From Beverwykella pulmonaria (Eukaryota; Ascomycota; Dothideomycetes; Pleosporales; Melanommataceae), in assembly GCA_001599595.1 (NCBI GenBank), contig BCHH01000001.1, positions 3,749,068 to 3,813,067 on the forward strand: a DNA stretch of 64,000 nucleotides, written 5' to 3'. The notes beneath the pieces were generated by a model. It was given only the letters and a program-made list of their open reading frames with translations. It had not been told where the DNA came from and did no database searches. A program made the translations under genes and the position numbers. Numbering within the stretch: the first letter of the stretch is position 1; the number at the start of each line of letters is the position of its first letter. This document shows positions 57,948-64,000 of the stretch, piece after piece.

Positions 57948-58436
57948 ATTGGGGGGTATAGCGGGTGGTGGAGAGGTGGAGGGAGGAACGGATAGCCCTC
58001 GGCTTGGTCAGCTTGACGATTGGGGTTTCGGCGTGGGGCAGGTTTGAAACTGGTCATAGCTTGGGCTTGGCAGAAGCTCGGGCGCCCGGTCCGGCCCAAC
58101 TTTTTACCGGCCTGCACATTGTTAACCCGGTGATGTCACGCTTGTTTGCTACTTCTTCATCTCCAACAAAGCTTTTCAACCCTTCCTCTCCCCACCTGCA
58201 GATTGTTAACCTTTGTTTGCAACTTCTTTTCATCTCTGACAAAGCTTTTCAACTCTTCCTCCCCCTATCCTCCCCATCGTCTACTGGTTGGCCGTTGCGC
58301 CTTCTCTTTCCACTCCCTATCCCTCTACCGCCACTCCTATACCTGCTTCGTACACCTGCTGGTCCTCGCCTCTGCTCTCCACCTCTCCTTTCCACTACAC
58401 TTATTACGCCTACCGCCCGCCGTCCTATCAACTGCC
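57948..58436. promoter_or_regulatory. Bidirectional upstream region with a tandem duplication
   Basis: About 490 bases between divergent starts (57947 minus, 58437 plus). It contains an imperfect tandem duplication at 58112-58265 (see the repeat entry). It probably holds promoters of both genes. Confidence 0.5.
58112..58265 (+). repeat. Imperfect tandem repeat upstream of the Crinkler-type gene
   Basis: Two copies (58112-58195 and 58196-58265) share the blocks ctgca-attgttaacc, tgtttgc-acttctt and aaagcttttcaa. They differ by a 14-15 base insertion and a few substitutions. The duplication lies about 170-320 bases before the start codon, probably in the promoter or 5' leader. Confidence 0.85.
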
Positions 58437-61020
58437 ATGGATGCCAGCGACACAAAACCCGCAGAGAAATGGAGTGTGGACGAGCTGATTGAGTGGATCG
58501 AACAACAGCGACATGGCCTACTCACCGAGGATGATCGCAAGACATTTATAATGCACTACATCTCCGGGGACACTTTCTTGCGTGACGGCAACCGGGAATT
58601 CTTCAAAGAATGCGGATTACTCTACGGGAAGGCCGTGACTCTCGCGAGATTGTCGAGGGAGCTCGCGAAAGAGAGTAAGTTACTGCCTTTTCATGTCATG
58701 CACACCATATAAGAATCAAGCTAACAAGTTTGCAGGAAACATACAGCAGGCTGGAGATGCAGACATGGTCAATGCCGCTTCCTTGAGCCGTGATGGTGAC
58801 AAGCGCTCCCCCACGAATGATTTCACGAAAGAGCTTAGGGATTTGCGGATAGAGAGTAAGTTACCGTATTTTTGTGACGAGCGTATCACGTAGACGTCAA
58901 ACTAACAGTATTACAGTGAGCGGTATGAAGAGTAGGTTTGCTGTCTTCACCCACACACACTATGTAGGCTGCAAGCTAACAAAGCCACAGGAAACATACA
59001 GCAGGCGGGAGATGCAGACATGCCCGGCCCTGCTTCCAAAATGCCGCGTCTAGAGAGCATTCCCAATGGTCAACGAGTTGCTAAACGTGCTCGTCAGCAG
59101 AGGGAGCGTATCTTGCAGGAAATTGAAAAGCTCAAACAGCCACCCGTCGTCCAGCCCTCCGAACACGTCGTTCCTCACCCTAATATTGTTGAAAAATTTT
59201 CTGATCCCAACTTCAACATTGAATTGCCCTTCCCTTTTGTTGGTAGCGCAGTGCCAGTCAGATTCAATACTAGTCGCGATGACGGACGGAAGTGGTCCTA
59301 TATGGGTCGAGTGAAGTTTACGGAACTTGTTAAGGAGTTCCAAGATATTTATACTGATTGGAGATATATTGCCCTCACCGTCTATGGAACTAGGGGCTAT
59401 GGAAAGTCTCATCTTTTGGCTGCCTTTGTCTGTTGGTTGGTAGCCGAAGGAAAAAACGTTATTTATATCCCTGATTGTCGGGCATTTGTAGATGGGCCAT
59501 TCAAGTATATGAGAGCCGCAATGTTGTTTGCCTGGGCAAACGATGAGGGCATGCAACAGACTATCTTGAGGCTAGGGTCCGAGGAAGAGATGTACAAATT
59601 CCTCGAATGGCAGTTGGCAGAATCAAGCGTCGTTTTCGTCATCGATCAACTCAATGGTCTGGAGAGAGAGAAGGATAATAGCAAATCCCTCATCAAGCAA
59701 AAGGCACGACTAAGTAACGTACTAAGAGGTTTAGTAAGGAGCGCAAAAGGAGTCCTCAGCTCATCAGCAAATAACCACCAGATTCTTGGCGCGTCGACAA
59801 AGCAGAGTAATTATAAAATGATGTATACCTATGGAGGGTTGACTAAGGTAAGTTCGTTTGTAATGAGGTGACGTTTCTAACTATGATTTAGGAGGAAATA
59901 GAGGCTTGGTGGGCACAGAAAGAAAAGGTCGAAGTAGCAGACGGCAAGACGTTTAAAGTCGAAGACGACATGAAGTATAAAGTTGAAGACTTCACCGGCT
60001 GCATTCCACTGTTCTTGGACCGGTGCATTGTAAATGGCAAGATCAAGCTAAACTCTAAGTTTTTCCGGCGGATTTTCAAACAGGCCGCAAAATTTGAGTC
60101 GGAAATCCAGAAGAAATGTGGCAAGGACGATTTGCTCTCGTATGATACGCTCATTCTACTTCCACAACTTCGCTAACTTGTTTAGGCACTACAACTATAT
60201 GACGGCTTGTATTTATGGCAAGAGTGTTGAGACGCTATCAACGGACTTACCAGAACTCGTCGACCTCCGATATTTTTACGACGAATATAATGATAAACAG
60301 GAGGATTTTTTTGGGCACTACTCATGTGGTATAGCCCGCAATGCTGTAGCTCCGTTGCTACTAAAGGCCGCATTGAAATACAACGATACGGACTTCTTAA
60401 AAGCGTTACCTGACTTCATTGACAACCCATCCGTTGCTGGTTTTATGATAGAGCAAGCTGTCTTAGCATCGATGGCGCTAAACGGCCTCCGTGACATCCA
60501 CGGATCTCCAAAATCAATACGCACAAAACTTTTTGGGGGTGATATCCCATCTTTCAGCACTAGCGTGGAAGACCCTATACTCTACATACCCAAAGCGTTC
60601 AATTTCCGATTCATTGATGAGATTATAGTCCTGATCAAAGGGGTAGAAGGTGCACGGACAGAAAAAAATAAACCGACATTGTTCATGTATCCTCTTCAAA
60701 TTACGCTAGCGCTAGACAAACACTCAGATTCTCGGATGCAATTCTTCAGCGAGTGGGATAAATGGACTCGAGGTCTTAACGATTTTAAGGTGGAACCACA
60801 CTTCTTATGGATATCCCCGAGAAAGAACGAAAGCATATCACATAGGAAAACTAAGGAATGCCCTGCCCATACGGAGCATTACATTTCAATCAGCTCAATC
60901 AATCAGAGTATTTGGAACTCGTATATAGGATTGAAACGAGCTTGGGAACCTGAGGACGCGGATTTCATAGTTGAGAATAGTCGGGGGAACAAGAAGAGTC
61001 GGGGGAACAAGAAGAGTTGA
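58437..61020 (+). CDS. Crinkler/RHS-type effector-like protein: SAM-like header, P-loop NTPase, REase-like domain
   Basis: Six exons (58437-58674, 58736-58855, 58917-58931, 58991-59847, 59892-60139, 60186-61020) close into 770 residues with all GT-AG introns. Residues about 11-78 form a SAM-like helical domain (WSVDELIEWIEQQRHGLLT; FFKECGLLYGKAVTLARL). A basic coiled stretch (RQQRERILQEIEKLKQ) precedes the P-loop NTPase: GTRGYGKSH at 257-265 (Lys263, Ser264), VIYIPDCRAF after it, and Walker B-like VVFVIDQLNG (Asp343). The C-terminal part has YPLQITLALDKHSD (Gln664, His672), the Q-x-T strand of Crinkler/RHS nuclease domains, then a basic SRGNKKSRGNKKS end, possible nuclear localisation. Exons 2 and 4 share a repeat (NIQQAGDADM). 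Such proteins are widespread in fungi and oomycetes as effectors or conflict elements; activity here is inferred. Confidence 0.75.
58736..58780 (+). repeat. Duplicated exon start, copy 1
   Basis: First copy of a near-identical stretch shared with 58991-59036, encoding NIQQAGDADM. The 30-odd leading bases differ at one position. It indicates duplication of an exon with its acceptor within the gene. Confidence 0.9.
58917..58931 (+). other. 15-nt microexon of the Crinkler-type gene
   Basis: The exon tgagcggtatgaaga lies between introns 58856-58916 and 58932-58990. It adds MSGMK-type codons and keeps the frame; without it the overall frame of 2,313 nt also stays in phase (15 is a multiple of three), so it is optional. 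Supported by GT-AG on both sides. Confidence 0.55.
58991..59036 (+). repeat. Duplicated exon start, copy 2
   Basis: Second copy of the NIQQAGDADM-encoding stretch, at the start of exon 4. It follows a CACAG acceptor, as copy 1 follows TGCAG. Confidence 0.9.
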
Positions 61021-62635
61021 GGAACAAGAAGAGTCGAATTGAGACTGATTGACTGATTGACAAAGTGAGCAAGGTTTGGGCGACGAGAGACGGATGGTTG
61101 AAGGAGGTGGCTGAGCCGTAGGCAGCAGCCTTTTAGCCTAATTACTCACGACCACGTTAACATATAATCTAACCTAGAAACTCGTGCAGACCAGTTATAG
61201 TTTGATAATGCGCTTCTTCGTAGATTAGTAGTCGCAACTGTGGTTCCCCTCCTGTAGCTGGTCCTCTTTCCTGTATACCCCTCACTTTGTCTCTACGTGC
61301 ACTAATCTCTGACACGCGCGATACACCTATTCATGCCAGACCCTCACCGGAAGTCTAAGCGGAACGGCCCACTGGAGGAAATGCCAAGGGCCAATGAGTG
61401 CAGGAAACGCCCAAAAGCCACCTGCTCTAACTGCTATCTACGCATTCAAAGCCTTGCAGAAAGGTAAGAAGGCAGTGTAGTCTATTACCTGTGTCTTACT
61501 TTTTGTATGCACCTCAACGTTTATCTAGATTATTGATGAATATGGCGAGGTCCTGGTTATTCCCTCCACGTTCGATAGTACGGCAAATACTGCAATAACA
61601 CGCTGGGTAGCACTCGAGTTATGTCCAGGTGGCAGAAATCAGCCTACATCTCTAGTGACAGCCTCAGCAGAGAGTGCAATTTCTGCACCCACACCACCGA
61701 ACCTATCACTTTAGTCCAGGTCTACACAAAAAGAGACTGGATTGGATCGTCCTGGAATTGAGTGTGCGTTGGACGAGGGTATATTTATGCGAAGATAGCC
61801 TCTAGAGCATTGAACTACTCAACCTGCTAAGACAGAAGCCAACATCCACTGCACCTGAAGAAGAGCTTGAGCCGCCGGAGAGGCGTGGTATTACGGCATG
61901 CCATGCTTGTTAGTTGGCAAGCGAGGGGATATGACGTGAGCTCTGTGCCAACGGGGCGCTGACAGTGGGTGGAACAGTCACATTCGACTCTCAAACACGG
62001 CGCTGCCATGACCTTGTGAGCGACTTAGGATTTATATAGGAGTGGGTGACTTCATGCGCAGACGTCATACGGAGATAATTAGAGTGAATTAAGCATGGAT
62101 TCAAGGAAGAGCTGGGATCAGATAGTTATGATGTGGCTGAATTCAATGGTAGAACTAGGTGGCGGAGATTTATCATGCTAGAAGAACTGCAACTTCAAGT
62201 TAGACGAAGCCGGCTATTCCTAGACATCGTGGAAAACCTTGACGAAGCGTGTCCAGACTAACTTCACGTAGGGCCCTTAGTCAAGAGGCGTAGCTTCTAG
62301 GCACACTTTACTCGGTGTTTCGGATGCATGATATGTGCGCCACAAACTAGAAGAGAGTAGGTTTCCTAAAACGCTATTGCTTATAAGATTAGTCCAATCA
62401 CTCATTTCACATGTGGAGTTCGCCCCTCATTTCACATGTGGAGTTCGCCCCTCATCAGGCGGGTAGAGCAGAGTGCCGCAAATATAACAGGCGCGCGCGA
62501 ATTGGGAATTCCGACTTCGGAATGGGTGATGAGTAAGCTTTATCTTACCACTCGAATTGTATAGTTTCTTGGCGCACAACTTCGGCTGGGTATGGCTCAC
62601 TCATCACGATACCATCCACACGGACACTATACGAC
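61021..62635. other. Decayed 1.6-kb region with gene fragments
   Basis: No intact gene. Plus-strand traces include 61334-61467 (MPDPHRKSKRNGPLEEMPRA, then CSNCYL, followed by a GTAAG donor) and about 62096-62290 (MDSRKSWDQIVMMWLNSMVEL, then three to four TAG stops that fit CAG or TGG origins). Both look like remnants of killed genes; no family identified. A 25-bp tandem duplication is at 62401-62450. Confidence 0.35.
62401..62450. repeat. 25-bp tandem duplication
   Basis: Two perfect units of 25 bases (62401-62425 and 62426-62450). Confidence 0.95.
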
Positions 62636-63715
62636 TTGAACATGGGCCCACCGCGACCAAGAGGGACTGAGAAGAACAAGAGACCGGCGGTAGATGCAAA
62701 GCCCAAAAAGCAGAAGCCAAAGCCAAAGGAAAAGGAGCAGAAGCCAAAAGACCAGGATTTCGTCCCCCTCGAACTCCAGCAGCTCCTTCTAAACATCTTC
62801 AAAAATGCCTTCTCGGAGCGCCTGCAAGCGGACATGCAGCCGCTTCTCCAGGAAATCAAAGGTCATCTCTACAACAGAGACTTCTTGGCGGCGTTTGGCA
62901 GAGAGGACTATCTAGAAGCGTATGCGGCGCGGTGGAGTCCTTCGCGGGTGTTGGGGTTCTTGCAAGTTTTCATCGATTTGCAGGAGCATTTTTTGCCGGC
63001 CGAGGAAGAGGCGGATGGTGGAAATGGGGCAGGAAAGAAGGTGGCGTGTCTGGGTGGGGGCGGAGGAGCTGAGATCGTGGCGTGGGGAGGGTTTCTCAAC
63101 GCTTTGCACCGCAGCGAAACCGCGTCCCCACAACTCAAACGCTTGGAAGTTGTGGCCATCGACATCGCCCACTGGACATCCGTAATCGAAACCTTGTATG
63201 CGGGCCTTACGTCCGCGCCCCCCATCTCCCAATATGCGTCGGCCGCTGCGCAAGCCGCCAATATTCCACTCGTCGACCCCTCGACCTTCACCGTCACGCC
63301 CCACCAGCTCGACATCTTGAACACGGACTTCTCCATCCTCGGCCCCTTGCTCCATGACGCGAATCTCATCACCATCATGTTCACGCTCAACGAACTCTAC
63401 GCCACATCCCTCTCCCTCACCCAGAAATTCCTTCTCCAGCTCACGGCCTGTGTGCCGCCCGGCGCTCTGCTCTTGGTGGGCGACAGTCCGGGCAGCTACT
63501 CGAGCGTGAGTATGGATGGGTCCGAGAAGAAGTATCCGATGCAGTGGTTGCTTGATCATACGCTATTGAGGCTAGGTCCCAAGGGGGAGGAGAGCAAGTG
63601 GGTTAAGGTGGTACAGGAGGAGAGTAGGTGGTGGAGACGGAGGGAGGAGCTGAGGTATCCGATTGAGTTGGAAAACATGAGGTTCCAGGTGCACCTGTAC
63701 AGGAGAGTGGGCTGA
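62636..63715 (+). CDS. bmt6: Bmt6-like 25S rRNA (uridine-N3) methyltransferase
   Basis: A single exon of 359 residues. After a Lys/Pro-rich nucleolar-type leader (KPKKQKPKPKEKEQKPKD) come LELQQLLLNIFKNAFSERLQ, FLAAFGREDYLEAYAARWSPS and the SAM-binding glycine loop VACLGGGGGAEIVAWGG. Then VVAIDIAHW (acidic strand), a post-motif FSILGPLLHDANLITIMFTLNEL and a C-terminal VHLYRRVG. This is the family of yeast Bmt6 (methylation of U2843 in 25S rRNA). Two ATGs (62636 and 62642) are possible starts and the second (MGPPRPRG) may be preferred. The usual partner residues appear intact. Confidence 0.85.
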   Translation: MNMGPPRPRGTEKNKRPAVDAKPKKQKPKPKEKEQKPKDQDFVPLELQQLLLNIFKNAFSERLQADMQPLLQEIKGHLYNRDFLAAFGREDYLEAYAARWSPSRVLGFLQVFIDLQEHFLPAEEEADGGNGAGKKVACLGGGGGAEIVAWGGFLNALHRSETASPQLKRLEVVAIDIAHWTSVIETLYAGLTSAPPISQYASAAAQAANIPLVDPSTFTVTPHQLDILNTDFSILGPLLHDANLITIMFTLNELYATSLSLTQKFLLQLTACVPPGALLLVGDSPGSYSSVSMDGSEKKYPMQWLLDHTLLRLGPKGEESKWVKVVQEESRWWRRREELRYPIELENMRFQVHLYRRVG

Positions 63716-63822
63716 TGGGGCTCCATTGTGGTGGTGAAGGAAGCAGCTGTATGGATAAGAAGAGTTGGCCTACCTCGACGACTGCTATACTCGGTGAAGG
63801 ACAGGACTCAAAATCAGTAATA

Positions 63823-64000
63823 CAGTCGACCCTCGTTAGTGCGATCTTGATGATATTGCGCTAGCAGTAGAATTAGGCTTAATAGTTTCTATATTAAGCC
63901 TAGAAGTGTCTGTATCAAGCCTAATACCTTCTAAACTAAGCCTAGTACCTCGATATTGCAATACTGCGATACAAAAAATTGTATCGCGCTAACGAGAGTC
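63823..64000. mobile_element. MITE-like palindromic element, cut by the window end
   Basis: After a TA dinucleotide (63821-63822) the sequence cagtcgaccctcgttagtgcgat begins. The last bases of the window (cgcgctaacgagagtc) are its inverted match with a few differences, as in Tc1/mariner-pogo-class terminal inverted repeats. The interior is non-coding and contains several inverted TAAGCCTA units. About 178 bases are visible; the final 5 or so bases of the right end and its target duplicate would lie beyond 64000. Confidence 0.75.

Noticed and set aside
58146..58436. Earlier start for the Crinkler-type protein at 58146
   Set aside because: The added residues are Leu/Ser/Pro-rich and come from the duplicated upstream repeat; the SAM-like domain begins soon after the ATG at 58437.
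1..64000. Secondary-metabolite cluster
   Set aside because: Only one methyltransferase (7 kb) and one P450 (47 kb) are present; no polyketide synthase, NRPS, terpene cyclase, prenyltransferase or cluster regulator is in the window.
1..64000. tRNA, rRNA or CRISPR features
   Set aside because: No sequence with a convincing tRNA A/B box pair and acceptor stem, no rRNA-like stretch and no spaced repeat array were found by eye. A tRNA scan was not possible here.

Overview
The window is eukaryotic and reads as a filamentous ascomycete (Pezizomycotina, most likely Dothideomycetes; class-level placement is inference). Genes are dense and on both strands, with mostly 45-70 bp GT-AG introns. Markers include PalH, HET-domain and DUF7924-type proteins, an Ase1/PRC1 bundler, Mvp1, Prp19, Dcn1, eL32 and SRP9/21. 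No bacterial operon structure, rRNA, confident tRNA or CRISPR array was seen.

Layout. 0.6-8 kb: a secreted aspzincin-like metalloprotease, a decayed copy of the 3' half of an MDM1-type sorting nexin, a frameshifted ankyrin gene and an orphan AusD-like methyltransferase. 9-22 kb is a conserved block on the minus strand: a conserved protein of unknown function, eL32, Dcn1 (with a 1.3-kb intron), a small basic ORF, Mvp1 and PalH. 22-31 kb is gene-poor: a broken S15/CocE-type hydrolase, a pair of 74-bp direct repeats, a DUF7924-like gene and a copia retrotransposon remnant. 31-44 kb is again mostly housekeeping: a Ser/Pro-rich conserved protein, Ase1, a secreted feruloyl-esterase-like CE1 enzyme, a DUF1308 protein, a dead Tc1/mariner transposase and SRP9/21. 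44-50 kb holds one cytochrome P450 among decayed sequence. 50-58 kb has a disrupted HET-domain/beta-propeller gene, Prp19, a RING protein with SUMO-interaction-like motifs, the fatty-acid elongation dehydratase Phs1 and a carboxymuconolactone-decarboxylase-like protein. 58-64 kb has a six-exon Crinkler/RHS-type gene (SAM-like header, P-loop NTPase, putative nuclease), more decayed sequence, a Bmt6-like rRNA methyltransferase and a palindromic MITE that runs off the end.

Two themes stand out. First, at least five separate relics carry in-frame stops that a single C-to-T (or G-to-A) transition from CAG, CAA, CGA or TGG would explain. This is the pattern expected of repeat-induced point mutation (RIP), here mixed with short tandem duplications of 13-32 bp. 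Second, the accessory islands hold gene types linked to conflict or self/non-self recognition (HET plus beta-propeller, Crinkler/RHS, DUF7924, ankyrin) between conserved housekeeping genes. The Crinkler/RHS gene is the most unusual intact gene: its coding frame closes over six exons, it has a duplicated exon and a 15-nt microexon, and its upstream region is itself tandemly duplicated.
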